Assembly (NCBI RefSeq): GCF_905147045.1 | Contig: NC_065908.1 | Location: 6,014,001 to 6,078,000 of the forward strand | Reading direction: 5' to 3' | Length of the DNA stretch: 64,000 nt | Source of the DNA: Nymphalis io | Taxonomy: Eukaryota > Arthropoda > Insecta > Lepidoptera > Nymphalidae | In this document: positions 36,701 to 47,060 of the stretch, in pieces | How positions within the stretch are numbered: position 1 is the stretch's first letter | How the letters are laid out: every line of letters starts with the position of its first letter | The notes under the pieces: model-generated | What the model was told of the DNA's origin: nothing | Database searches by the model: none | What the model saw: only the letters and a program-made list of their open reading frames with translations | Position numbers and translations under genes: made by a program

Positions 36701-39700
36701 TCATTAGCGATTTATGAACATACCAGGATAATGTATAAAACTATATAACAGAACGTTGTTGTGTTGATGACATAACACTTCTCATTTTAAAATAGGAAGG
36801 AAGATAGTGAGCTAGACAGAGACAGAATATATTTTTATTAGAAATAAATTATTTCTTTTTTAATAATAATAAATTAATTAAATAATTTGTTATTTTTAAT
36901 TTGAATTTGATTAGATAAATCTGGAATTGCTATGTACACTTGTAATTGACACGCATATTAGATATACTATTATTGTTTTATAAATTGATCTTTTCAATGC
37001 TTTATATATATGTTGTAAGTGTGCTATTATAAATAAATAAATAAATTTAACCCAAAAATATAATCTTACAATCGTGTGTGCTTTAACAAAATCCATAAAA
37101 TCGTTTTCGCGTGACGCGTGTAAATGTGCCTGGAGCCGCCGTAAGAAAATAGTAATGCGGTAGTAAACGCGGTAGTAGCGAAGTTTCTTTTACGCATCGA
37201 ATTAATTAGGGCTATAAATAAAATTAATTGAAACAAAATAATGGCATTTAATTCATTAATGAAACTTACCGTTTCACTAGGCAAATAAATGTTATGTTAC
37301 CTCTGTATATACCTAGTAATAGGTAGTAGTATCAATTCCACGAAAATCATATTTGATTGAATTTCATAATTATTATTAGTGTGATTATGTCACACGATGT
37401 TTTATTAAGCAGATTCGAACAGGGTAATATTTGCGCGTAGTTCATTAGTTATATTTATAATTATCTGAGATTAGCCTGTATTTGATAAACTTCAACATCA
37501 ACAGAGGCGTGATTTAACGGATTCCAGTTATGGATTGATTCAATATTGGCTCAGGTATATTAATTTGTCATTATCATTTGCTTTCACTTTCCAATCCGTT
37601 TGGGAACTGAGTGATTTACCATTTCAAGGATAGGGATTTAATGTATTTTATTTGCCTGCCTTTTTTACCACTGGCATTTACGCGATTACCCCACGAAGTG
37701 GGGCACCGGCACTGAGTGTGCCGGGATACCCATTTAAAACCAACGGTACCACTCTGGGATCGCATGAGCATACTACCTTGATGCCCCGATGGTCAGGCCG
37801 CAGATGGGGCCTCCAAGTTCCTGAGGGGTTTAGCTGGGTATAGAGAAAGCCGACCAGACCCGGAGACGCTTACTGCGGAGGAAGAAGGAGCGAATAGCCT
37901 TGAAGCCTTCTTCCCGGTCTTCTTTTGCGGGGAGAATCAAAGTAGATACTCTCCCTATGTCTACTACTCCGCGGCTATTTGCATGCCTGCATGCCTGCCT
38001 GCCTGCCAATCTTTCTCGTTATTTTGTTAGTGGGGCTTTGCGCCAAGTACTAATGGTATCGCTGAGATACTCTGAATTACCGTCTCGTTGTTGTTGTCGG
38101 GCCAGTTCAGTCCAGTTCAGTTTCATCCAGTTTGTCCCATTTGATTATAATATATCCAGCGCGGTTGTCTAGTCTCCCTCTAGAATAGCAGCCGTAATCG
38201 AAATCGGTTAGAAGGATATCTTCATCATCATCCACATGGATTTGGGATTGAGTTTGGATCTACCCTTTTAAAAATACCAGCTCATTTTGTATTTACATTA
38301 ATCATGTTCATCTAAACTGCAATATGCAATACGTTTTGTTCTCTTAATTATAAAATAAAAACACTGAATTCGATGTCGTTCACAAAATATAATTTACAAA
38401 ACTGTGTCAACAAGACTCTTAGTGCCGTAAAAATAAAGATTGATGAATACATTTTTGGACAACAAACTACGATCCTTAATTTTATGACGTTAAAGTCGAA
38501 AATCCACTGCATTTTTCAGTAAACGGGTCACTAACTTCATAGTTCGGCTCGCTAAGATGTAATCACGTGTTTTCATAGAAAACATTTTTTCATTACACAA
38601 AATCATCATTACACAAAAGTGAAAAAAAACGTGTATTACGTTTTTTTGCACTTTTATTTGTTAATTAATTTTTTCACGAAAGACCTTTATATGTAAACAT
38701 TTATTATTAAAATCAATTTTAACGCAAAAGCTTGTTTTCTTTTTAATCATATTTTTCCCTTTAAGCTTAACGTAAAGTTTTTGTTTTTTAAGAGTGAATT
38801 AGATTGCCATTGAATTACAACGCTAAGTGACGCGTAGGTAAACCGTTGAGGTATTAAGGAATTTAAATGATTACACATTTTAATAAAACTAGCTACCATA
38901 AGTAAATCGCATTGTAAATTTAAAAATGGCAAATAAAAGTTAAAACAACGGAATTTCAACTTGTTCTTACAAACTTCGCTTCGAAACTGTTTGTCAAATA
39001 CAACAACAACAAAAATTTTAAAACTATTATGTAATCGATTGCGATTTAGCAGTTTGTCGCCAAAAAAGGGAATCGTAGCCCGTTTTTACAAAATGTGATA
39101 TACACATGTCCGTACATAGTCTTTAAGATTAACACATTATGTGAGCTGAAGTAGCTCTTATGCGATTGAATATCATGTCTTTGGTAACAATCATCTTATA
39201 TGGCTCGTGCCTATCTATATATATTCTACTTAATGGGATGAAAGACGGACGAACGCATAGAACATTAACGTCGAACAATTCTAAAATTTTACGATGGGCC
39301 AGAGTTTAGAACGCGTGAATCTTAACCGATAATGGCAGATTCGATCACAGGGAAGCACCACTTAATTTTAATTTGCTTAGAAAGGAAGGAAGGGAAACAA
39401 CTGCGAGTGTGTAATTTCAATGAAATTCTGCCACGTGTTTTTACTTATATATAAGTATATGTATACTTTATATATAACATTACAGATTATAAAAATAAAA
39501 GAGAAATTTCAAGGGAGAATCACGATTAGTGGATAGAGATAGTTTGAAGGAGAGAAATGTTATCTCATATAACATGACAATGAAAGGACATTGTTGTTTC
39601 TGTACTTAAGATTTATATACAGTAACTGTAACAGCCTGTTAATGTCCCACTGCTGGGCTAAGGTCTCCTCTCCCTTTTGAGGAGAAGGTTTGGAGCTTAT

Positions 39701-41924
39701 TCCACCACGCTGCTCCAATGTGGGTTGGTAGAATACACATGTGGCAGGATTTCAATGATATTAGACACATGCAGGTTTCCTCACGATGTTTTCCTTCACC
39801 GTCAAACACGAGATGAATTATAAACATAAATTAACCACATGAAAATTCAGTGGTGCTTGCCCGGGTTTGAACCCACGATCATCGGTTAAGATTCACGCGT
39901 TTGAACCACTGGGCCATCTCGGCTTTTTTTTAGATTTATATACAAATTGTTTATTAATATAATATTTATTCAACAGAATAATATCGACAGCAGCCAACCG
40001 CATATAGAAAGTATATTAAAGGTAAGAAAAGAAAATATATTATAATAGTTATAATTATTGTAATAGAGTTATTACAAATGTTTAAATTAAAATTAAGTTA
40101 TTAAAAATCTATTATCTTAATTCGAAATATTGTGTTTGTAGGTTTGTTACTTAATTAATATGATTAATGATATTCAAATATTTCGTCAACATGGTCCTTA
40201 TTATGTGACAAATAAAAATAATGCAATATCGAAAGTTAAGGTTGGTATGGAAACATTTGTGAGTGATGTATGAAATATATGTATGCCTCAATGAGTACTT
40301 ATAGTCTAAATGTTGTATAAATATTCACTAATTAATTTTTAGTTTATTTAAAAATAATCATTAACAAGATAAAGATTACGTGTTGATATTATATTTAAAT
40401 CTTGATAAATGACGAGCCTACTTAAGTAAAATACCGATACATCTTCAGGAAAGCTTAAACAGGCTGAGAGAAAGACAGAGGACGAATTCAATCCTTAATG
40501 TAACAAACACAAAAAAATATTTCCGAATAATCTAAATGCCTTGTATTAAATAATTAAAAAATCATGATATACATACATATTATGTTAACTACATAATATT
40601 TTATATATATATTTATATTAAATGAATATATTATGTAACAGGAAATGAAGTCGCTACCAACTCCCTTGACATTGATAGCGGCGACGCCGACGAAGGAGCT
40701 GGAGAACAAGTTCATCTTCAACCCCTACACCAACAAGGTACTTACTGCCTCACATATCATTTTACAACGTGGTCACGATATCTGTACTCGGGCAGGAATG
40801 TTAGCAGATATTAGTTGTTTTTATATAATAATAAGAATATCCTCCAGACCGATTTCGGCCACGGCAACCAATCTCAAGAGAGATTAGTCAACTACGCAGA
40901 AGATATTATAGCGCACAAGTGTGTGTGCAAACACAGGTGCACTCTCTCTATCCTAACTCTCATAATCCGATGGGACGGCAATCCGACACGACCGGAAAGA
41001 GTTCAGTTCAGAACTTCCAGACTCCGGGCTGCTACTGAGAATTTTCTGACAGAAAAACCCAATAACTTCTTATTGGCTCGACCTGGAAATTGAACCCAAG
41101 ACCTCCGGGTCTGCGGCCTTACATCAAGCCACTAGACCAACGAGGCAGTCATCATGTATTATATATATATATATTTATATATATATGACTTAAGTGTTAA
41201 AGATTCGAATAAAGCCTCGCTCAACAGGTGGGTGTCGTAAGAGCTGACTATGGAAACATTATGTGTGTTGCGATTTTGTCACTCTCAGTAGGGCTTTGTG
41301 GAAGGATAAGTACCACCCACGTATCATATATTCTACCCGCAAATAGCAATACTTTGTATTGTTATGTTTCGGTACATTACATCTTAGTATCCAAGGTTAG
41401 TGACGTATTCCAATCAAGATGTAAGGGCTGGTTAATATTTCTTATATAGCAAATGTATATGTGAAGTGGTGACCACTAGTAATGATTATCATATATGTTT
41501 TGAGTTTAAATTATAATATTCCCGCAGGTGCAAGAAAATCCTCAGCTAACCAACAACGAGAATAAGACAACGCCTACCAAACCCGGTAAGTCAATAGAAA
41601 ACTTTTTTTCTTGAACTCGCTGTTTCCAATCCCTTATTATAAAATTAATCATGGTCTTTTTTTACACACAAACAGATATTAAACAGACACACAAACGTAC
41701 GTTATAAGTATACTCGCAGGTGGAATACCCACTAAAAAACCAGTACCATTTCCGTCTTAACGAGGAGCGCCACGGGGTCCTCCTTACCTACTTACCTTAG
41801 GGGCTAAATTTTCAAAAGACTTGCTTTAAATGCTTACCTACTATATAAAACCTATATGCAAATTTGTTGCTAACGCCAGTAGGTTGGTCTGTACGTATAT
41901 ATATATTATTATATATATATATTT

Positions 41925-41971
<47 letters not shown>

Positions 41972-43869
41972 ATCTATCTAACAGTTTCTTTTGCATATAT
42001 ATGCAGTCCAAACAAACATACAAAAATAATGACTTGTAATTTATTATAAGTTTAAAATATGACTTATAAAGTCCATTAAAGATTTAATTTACATATTATG
42101 TATATTAACTATCTCAAGTTGTTCAACATTTCACAAGTTAATTATATCTAGATTTGTATAAGTTAATGATGCGTTACTATATTTAATGTGCATTGAATTT
42201 TGTTTGCCTTTTTTAAAATATAAGAAAAATAAAATCAAAATTTACGAGCTAATTTAATTGGTTTCATTAAAACCGAATTAAATCAGTTTTTGAGGGTGCA
42301 CGATTCTATAAACTCGATGTGGTCCGGCAATCGTCGCGAAATGTTTGAAATGTCGGCGTCCAAAGGCATCGCAATAAAAACCTAAAACGCCTATTTATCC
42401 GTCGGCCTAATTGGCTACCTCGACTACCGCCGATCGGCGAAAAAACCTAAGTCAACTTTGAATGAGCATTTGCCGTGTACTAAAGAAATAGAGAGTTGTT
42501 AGCGATTTTGCTTTTTATGTCTCGACGGATTTTATTTATCGGATTATAATAATGTATTTCTATTTTTGAATATACCTTTTATAATTAATAATAATAATAT
42601 ATTTGAAATTGGAATATTATAGTTGAAGTATTTTTTTCTTTAATATAAGTAAGACAAAGCAGTAAAACTGCAAAGTCTCGTTCGCTGCACTACAAAGCGT
42701 TCAAACTTTTCGAACCGCTAAAAGAACGAAAGTGCTACTTAAGCTTTTTATAAAAAAAAAGTACGTACTCGCTAGCGAATAAAAGTTATTTAACGAATCC
42801 ACTTTACGTTTAATCATTGCAATGTCAGCAAAAAAAAAGCCTGTCGAAAATATTTACACATTTTATGTAACGTTACGGTCGACTGGGCGAGGAAATAAAA
42901 GTTAGAATGAATTATTAAAGGCAGTTTACACGTATCGCGGGCACAGATCGCCAGCGCCACCTGTCGGCGACGCGAATAAATAAAATAAAACAAAACAAAA
43001 CGGACTGCGCACTCTGACGTCGTGTCGCGGCGCGCGATAAACTCATAAAATAAACGTGCCCGCAAAAATATTTGCTTCGCTAACTGAATAATAATGAATA
43101 TGAACGGACTCGAGTCCACAATGGTGTGCACCGGCTTTATCTACAATCTACTTCGCTTTCGCACGCGAACGCAATTCGTTTCCGCTCGTGATAAAAGCGA
43201 ATTTCGCTTACATCTAGACGACGATGGCTAGTTTCGTATGGTTAGATTCCATTGGAATTTTTACACGGTCAGATTAAACTAACTAGCTCCTTGAGTGACT
43301 GTTCTACCAGTATATTATTTTTAAATAAATCAATGTTCAAATCCTTTTTAAGGGAATGCTGAGAATTCCTTAAATAAGTATATAAGATCGGAACGCTATC
43401 GTTCCACGGATTATTTGCGTATCTCAACTCGTGGAATTGTGGGCCGAGATTGAATGTTAACCACTGCCCACGCACGCGATCATTCATGAATTTGTAATTT
43501 TTGTTTTGCACGATTAATACGTTCGGTATGTTGTTTCGATTCCATCCGAACCTACAAAAATGAATAAAAAATACAGATGTATTAACCGACGAATTGATTC
43601 TGCTCTGCAATGATACGAGTCATTTTAATATTGGACGTTTGTGAAATATCACGCTGTCATTAGCATTATCTATAGTAAGATATATGCAGTTCGCTCAAAC
43701 AAACCAAATGCATCCATATTTCGCTATACGACTATCAAAAGAGCTAGACGAATGAATGTTAACGTGCAATTTTTCGTTTTTCCAAGTTGGCAAAACTGAT
43801 CCGATTTAATATTCTATTGGTTTTATTTCAGCTACGATAGATAGCGGCACTCGGAATAGGTTCGAATAA
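32661..43869 (+). CDS. Unidentified gene, six 3' exons encoding a disordered C-terminal tail
   Basis: Six exons (32661-32752, 35377-35454, 39977-40021, 40642-40737, 41528-41585, 43832-43869) have AG/GT borders and phases that fit from one to the next: in with 2 nt, then 0, 0, 0, 0, then 1, closing with TAA at 43867. Lengths are 92, 78, 45, 96, 58 and 38 nt, giving about 135 residues. Every exon is open in the joined frame and GC-richer than its introns. The product is rich in N, P, T, S and K with no cysteine and no membrane segment. Notable stretches are RRENEFKKPANALQNGR, HRPPPLRIPNGTQ, LPTPLTLIAATPTKE and NKFIFNPYTNK. It looks like an intrinsically disordered regulatory tail. I do not recognise the protein. 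The first exon is entered with one codon base outstanding, so at least one more 5' exon exists and is probably upstream of the window. Introns are 0.6-4.5 kb and contain SINEs. Confidence 0.8.
33370..33546 (+). repeat. Family D-related repeat
   Basis: GACTAGCTGACCCGTGCCCA, CTTCGTTGGGCG start and TTCTTTATAATATTAGTATA end, a pair of termini typical of a common lepidopteran repeat. A family A SINE follows. Confidence 0.5.
33552..33873 (+). mobile_element. Family A SINE with internal (TG)n
   Basis: Head GAGCCGAAATGGCTCATTGG, then the body. A (TG)n tract (33733-33761) has grown from the CATGTGTATT part of the SINE. It ends at AGCCCAGCAGCGGGACCATA. A truncated family B copy follows immediately. 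It is inside intron 1 of the six-exon gene. Confidence 0.7.
33733..33761. repeat. (TG)n microsatellite inside a SINE
   Basis: About 14 TG units at the place where the SINE body normally reads CATGTGTATT. Confidence 0.9.
33876..34020 (-). mobile_element. Family B element, truncated
   Basis: Only the half from ATGTCCCGTGTGCCTACAGT to CTTGCACAAAGCCCTACCAC, directly after a family A SINE. Confidence 0.65.
34922..35145 (-). mobile_element. Family A SINE, degraded
   Basis: Reads from AGCCCGTTAATGTCCCAATG to GATGGTCCAGTGG of the head on the opposite strand, with many substitutions. Located in intron 1, some 230 bp before exon b. Confidence 0.6.
35377..35454 (+). CDS. Exon b of the six-exon gene (78 nt, phase 0-0)
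   Basis: The acceptor is TTTATTTCTGTAAACAG at 35376 and the donor is CAA|GTAAGT, a strong match. It has 26 codons, starts SEGLNSTGASAHRPPP and ends IPNGTQSQ, with a proline run in the middle. It is symmetric (multiple of three, phase 0 at both ends), so skipping would keep the frame. Confidence 0.75.
35781..36040 (-). mobile_element. Family B element with internal deletion
   Basis: The poly-T end and both outer blocks are present. About 40 bp are lost around TTATGCCTTGAACACATC. It lies in intron 2 of the six-exon gene. Confidence 0.75.
36044..37639. other. Intron 2 interior, no feature
   Basis: AT-rich. Minus-strand frames at 36911-37284 are chance-like. Confidence 0.5.
37640..38235 (+). 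mobile_element. Family C LINE-like 3' end
   Basis: GC-rich block unlike the surrounding intron. It starts with two tight tandem hairpins (37689-37703 and 37706-37724), continues through a region with no long frame and a (TGCC)n stretch, and ends GCCGTAATCGAAATCGGTTA, GAAGGATATC and a TCATCATCATC tail. The terminal block is shared with family E SINEs, which argues for a LINE 3' end. No reverse transcriptase frame is visible. It lies in intron 2. Confidence 0.55.
37981..38009. repeat. (TGCC)n-like microsatellite
   Basis: GCATGCCTGCATGCCTGCCT followed by GCCTGCC, within the family C element. Confidence 0.75.
39293..39442 (+). mobile_element. Family A SINE, 3'-truncated old copy
   Basis: GATGGGCCAGAGTTTAGAAC with ACGCGTGAATCTTAACCGAT, then the AAGCACCAC and ATTTCAATGAAATTCTGCCA blocks are visible. 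The 3' third is missing. Confidence 0.6.
39622..39931 (-). mobile_element. Family A SINE, full length
   Basis: Complete minus-strand copy with a 13-bp target-site duplication AGATTTATATACA (39609-39621, 39932-39944). It lies in intron 2 of the six-exon gene and ends about 30 bp before the acceptor of the 45-nt exon. Confidence 0.85.
39977..40021 (+). CDS. Exon c of the six-exon gene (45 nt micro-exon)
   Basis: The acceptor is TTATTCAACAG and the donor is AAAG|GTAAGA. It has fifteen codons reading NNIDSSQPHIESILK in the joined frame. It is phase 0 at both ends and could be a cassette exon. A second AG 12 bases into the exon (after AATAATATCGAC) could act as an in-frame alternative acceptor. 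A complete minus-strand family A SINE ends about 30 bp upstream of the acceptor. Confidence 0.65.
40642..40737 (+). CDS. Exon d of the six-exon gene (96 nt)
   Basis: The acceptor is TTATGTAACAG at 40641 and the donor is AACAAG|GTACTT. It has thirty-two codons starting EMKSLPTPLTLIAATPTKE and ending in NKFIFNPYTNK. It has the strongest coding look of the six: GC-rich third positions in an AT-rich background, and an aromatic FIFNPY motif that may be a short linear binding motif (inference). It is symmetric phase 0. Confidence 0.75.
40836..41149 (-). mobile_element. Family E SINE, full length
   Basis: On the minus strand it starts with a tRNA-like head (TTGGTCTAGTGGCTTGATG, A box; GGTTCAATTTCC, B box), has a body containing GAACTCTTTCCGGTCGTGTC and a GTGTGTGCAAACACAGGTGC region, and ends GGCCGAAATCGGTCTGGAGG with an ATT-rich tail. 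The last about 55 bp match the family C LINE-like tail. Located in intron 4 of the six-exon gene. Confidence 0.75.
41158..41187. repeat. (TA)n microsatellite
   Basis: Two TA runs with a single TT interruption, just after the family E SINE. Confidence 0.8.
41290..41485 (+). mobile_element. Family B element, old copy
   Basis: GTAGGGCTTTGTGGAAGGAT, GTACCACCCACGTATCATAT and AAGTGGTGACCACTAGTAAT keep family order. Lies in intron 4, about 40 bp before exon e. Confidence 0.55.
41528..41585 (+). CDS. Exon e of the six-exon gene
   Basis: The acceptor is TATTCCCGCAG at 41527 and the donor is CCCG|GTAAGT. It has nineteen codons (VQENPQLTNNENKTTPTKP) plus one base, so it leaves in phase 1. The last G joins the first two bases of the next exon to make GCT (Ala). 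Confidence 0.75.
41897..41966. repeat. (TA)n microsatellite
   Basis: Long TA run interrupted by TT and TTGTTT in intron 5. Confidence 0.85.
42954..42962 (-). promoter_or_regulatory. Insect CTCF-like core
   Basis: GCGCCACCT is the exact reverse complement of the Drosophila CTCF core AGRKGGCGC. It sits in a GC-rich patch (42935-43050) inside intron 5 of the six-exon gene. Motif match only. Confidence 0.3.
43269..43551 (-). CDS. Candidate terminal exon of an unidentified minus-strand gene inside intron 5
   Basis: On the minus strand a good acceptor (TTCATTTTTGTAG) is followed by one base and 93 open codons to TGA. The peptide starts FGWNRNNIPNVLIVQNKNY and later has VRGQWLTFNLGPQ, YANNPWNDSVPILYTYLRN and a lysine/leucine-rich end (VEQSLKELVSLI). 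Its amino-acid balance, with three Trp and few low-complexity runs, looks like folded protein. The open frame continues 5' of the acceptor, but that part (SSVNTSVFFIHFC) looks like intron. I could not find its upstream exon and do not recognise the family. It is nested in the opposite-strand intron 41586-43831. It could also be a decayed coding fragment. Confidence 0.4.
43832..43869 (+). CDS. Terminal coding exon f of the six-exon gene
   Basis: The acceptor is TTGGTTTTATTTCAG at 43831, a textbook polypyrimidine tract. Two bases complete the Ala codon, then the exon reads TIDSGTRNRFE and stops at TAA (43867-43869). The exact phase match to exon e and the immediate stop support a true C-terminus. 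A 3' UTR would follow, with an AATAAA at 44554 as one possible end. Confidence 0.7.
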
Positions 43870-44553
43870 CATGGGGCTTCGTATGTGTGTGACATGACGC
43901 CGGGGGCCCGTTGTTCGAATTAGATCCACTTTAGCCGAAAACTCGCCATTCTTTTTTAGGCTCAAAACTTAAAAAACCATAGACAATTCTCAACTCTATT
44001 TCGAATATATTACGAGCTAATCGTCATAACGTGACCGTGTGTTCGGCAAAAACCTAAAGTTTAAATTGATAGATACCTTTGTTCGTTAACTGCAATCGAG
44101 ATGTTAACGAGTGAACCCTTTTTCCGTTTATCGGATTTGTGATTTAAAATGGCGAGTTTTGTTACTTTGAGCGACGACAACAATGGGTCTAACGTGAAAC
44201 CAATTTTGGTTCATACTATAAAATTAAAATGTCGAAAACGGTTATACTTCCGTTCAATAATATACGTAATTGATATCAATACTAAAACAATTAGTGCTAA
44301 CTATTCCTTTGTCTCATTTTCAACTCGTGTCGTAATTATTCCATGTATGTCGTTAATGTGAGTGTGGTAGAAAATGTAAACCTGTTGTGAAAGTCGAGGA
44401 TAATGAATTTGCTAGATTAGTAGACTGTGAAACATAAGTAAATAGAAATCAAAGCTTTAGAAGAGTACAGATGATACTAATACTATATGGAGTCAAATAA
44501 TTTGGATAGCTTTTAAATTATTGATACTACGATTGAAAAAACTGTAATAATTA

Positions 44554-44559
44554 AATAAA
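44554..44559 (+). terminator. Candidate poly(A) signal of the six-exon gene
   Basis: AATAAA lies about 690 bp after the stop codon and is followed within 30 bp by a GT-rich stretch (GTTTGTATGTTTGTCTT) of the kind found downstream of cleavage sites. The GT-rich part also matches the usual start of a degraded lepidopteran repeat, so the match may be fortuitous. Confidence 0.35.
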
Positions 44560-44560
44560 A

Positions 44561-44700
44561 ATGAAAGTTTGTATGTTTGTCTTCTACGTTTCTAAACTAT
44601 TCATTCCATTGTGATGACACTTTAGTGACGTGTTTTGTGACGGCACTGCCAAAAAAGACCAGAATTTTTCTTCGTATATAGACCCTTTTCATTGTAGTCA
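44561..44700 (+). repeat. Old retroelement relic
   Basis: ATGAAAGTTTGTATGTTTGT, CTACGTTTCTAAACTATTCA and TGATGACACTTTAGTGACG follow the usual wording of a common lepidopteran repeat. It overlaps the possible end of the six-exon gene. Confidence 0.35.
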
Positions 44701-46063
44701 TGTTTTTGTACTTTTAATTTAACGCAAATGATATTCGAATTTAATTGATGATTAAAATAATGAATTTTAACAAACTCATTCCATTCTAAACTTCAGCGTC
44801 TGTAATATATCTTAGAGATTCCTTAACAGCTTCAAATATATCAGTTCGTTTTGCGTGTTCTTATAAATATGTGGCTCGTAAATATTTTATCACTATGCTT
44901 ATCATAACTGGGGCATATTTTCTTTCATACGCCATATTTTCCCAAGAACATCTTATATTTTTGTTTATGTTTTTAAAAGAATTTATATTTGCTGATTGGT
45001 TACTTTGGCGCTGCAGTTTGAATACGTATCAGTTTCAAACTACTAAACAATCAATTGTACTAAAAATTTACATTTAAGCTTTATATATAACGTATTTTTA
45101 TCTTATTAAAACATTTCCGTTTGACCGTTTTTCTATTCTACTAACGTAACGATCCAGTTGGTGTTGGTTCGGTCGAAGTTGAATCGGAATAGAATCGGGA
45201 ACGTATCATAACCATTATAAATTTGCAGAATCGTCCCTCAGATCTTGTTATTTACTTTATAATGTCTTTGCCTACTACATTGTATTCATACATTCCACAT
45301 TGAAATTCTCTGTACGTGTTTCAAGCCATCTGCCTAACGCAACATTGAATATTATATCATGTAGCTTATTAATATTGATGTTGTATTAATTTGCATACTT
45401 GGTTTTATCGTCATCTGTCATTATAAACAAAGCAACACGTGGAACTTCATTAAACTGATCGTGTACCTAAATTTTTACAGTCTAAATGTCGTCACAATAA
45501 ATTAGTAAGTCCTAAAGATCGTAAATGGTTTTTTTTGAGAATTATTTTATATATATTCTAGATTTTTCTCTAGTAAATACAGGTTATCATAGAGTATATG
45601 TTCGTCTTGTATATAATTGGTTTTATTGAAACTATTTTCTCTTTCAATAAAAATAGTTTTGCCGGTATTTACGCAATTCCCAATAACAGTTTCGGCTTGA
45701 CTTATCAGTCCATTTTTCAGATAGATTTATTGGGGACTATGGAGGACGCATCGCCTGCCCTCTCGTAAACAATTTAGATCCTACATGAGAAAAACTTTAG
45801 ATACCACACTGTAGTGTTTTTTTCTGTAAATTCTTATGAATTGCTTAGTATATTATATAAACGAGTAATTATATCTTTTATCAAGCAATCTGTTACTGTT
45901 ATGATATGTATTAATTATAAAAAAATATTTATTGCAATGTAAATCAGAAATATATATTTCCGTAAACAGATCAAGATTATCATAATCTACGGATTCGTTT
46001 GTTGTTTTTTATTGTATTTATTTTTACTTATATAAAAAAACAGCCGTAAGCGTCCTAATGCTA
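44701..46063. other. Intergenic, no feature
   Basis: AT-rich. One 68-codon frame at 44871 is hydrophobic and opens with a non-ATG codon. Confidence 0.45.
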
Positions 46064-46215
46064 TACTAGTCTCTTATTGAGGAGAAGATTTGGAGCTTTA
46101 TCCCTGCTGTCCCAATGAAGGTTGGTGGATATACATATGTACATGTAACATAACTCCAACCAAGACATTCAAGTTTCCTCATCTGGTTGAACCCGTTACC
46201 TTCGTTCTATCCACT
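46064..46215 (-). mobile_element. Family A SINE, degraded
   Basis: GAGGAGAAGATTTGGAGCTT, GGTTGGTGGATATACATATG and GTTTCCTCATCTG blocks appear in SINE order. Beyond about 46200 similarity is lost. Confidence 0.5.
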
Positions 46216-46264
46216 GGTTCTCTCTGTCTTCTGGCATCTCGACCCCTTAATATATTTTTATACA

Positions 46265-46265
46265 A

Positions 46266-46301
<36 letters not shown>

Positions 46302-46304
46302 TAG
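46265..46304. repeat. 40-bp TA-cored palindrome
   Basis: ATACTA at one end and TAGTAT at the other around alternating TA. Confidence 0.7.
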
Positions 46305-46739
46305 TATATATATAATATTATTATAATATCTAATAAATCGTAGCTGAGATGCGACCGCAGAATAAGTTTCGCTCCACCTGCGGTCAGTGGGATTTACAAA
46401 GTCGTCTGTTTCACGGTTATTAATCGCTATGACAAGTTTATATCCTTGTCAGGTGTTTACCGATCGCCGTGTCTCATTGGTATTTTATATTTTTGCCGAA
46501 AAATTATTATTTAAAATATAAGTAAATATCTTCTTATTATTAAAGTTAAAATACTTCACTTGTTTCTGAAATGTCGTGTTGACTTTTTTGTGTTATCGCT
46601 ATTGCGTGATATTTTAAATTAATTCCTTCGTAAATTCATTTTAAAGTTTAATGTTATTTGTGTATTAATTAATTTAATTTACATTTTATAAAGCATCTTA
46701 CTGTTGATTCAATTTTTTCTTTCGTCGATATATTTTATT

Positions 46740-47060
46740 CCGTTAAAATCAATGATTTCAATATCCTCCATGTAGCTCTCCGATGTTACGCGATATCCTG
46801 TTTGTGTTTGTGAGCCGCAAGAGAGTTTCTGAATTAAATCTTATAATTCGCTCCGCTGACAAGACGCCGTCCGTTTAGTTTTGTTAATTTCCTCCAAAGC
46901 CTTCGGTATGGAAGTTATATTTATTAACGAACTCGCCTCAGTGGCCGACGGGGCCGGCTCATCTTCGTTAAGTTTTAATTAATGCGCGTAGTTTATTCAC
47001 CGTTGGCTCTTCTGTCGCATGATTTACTTGCTACTATTTTAATTGAGTGATCTGTTAATC
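46740..47060. other. GC-richer non-coding patch
   Basis: CTCCGCTGACAAGACGCCGT and CAGTGGCCGACGGGGCCGGC stand in AT-rich DNA. No open frame. A conserved element is possible. Confidence 0.25.

Noticed and set aside
42814..43131. 105-codon minus-strand frame
   Set aside because: Runs through a GC-rich non-coding patch and A/T runs; residues such as SRRRQVALAICARD alternate with hydrophobic low-complexity; no splice logic.
44149..44361. ATG with good context and 70 codons (MASFVTLSDDNNGSNV)
   Set aside because: Lies in the predicted 3' UTR of the six-exon gene; composition becomes AT-driven after about 20 residues.
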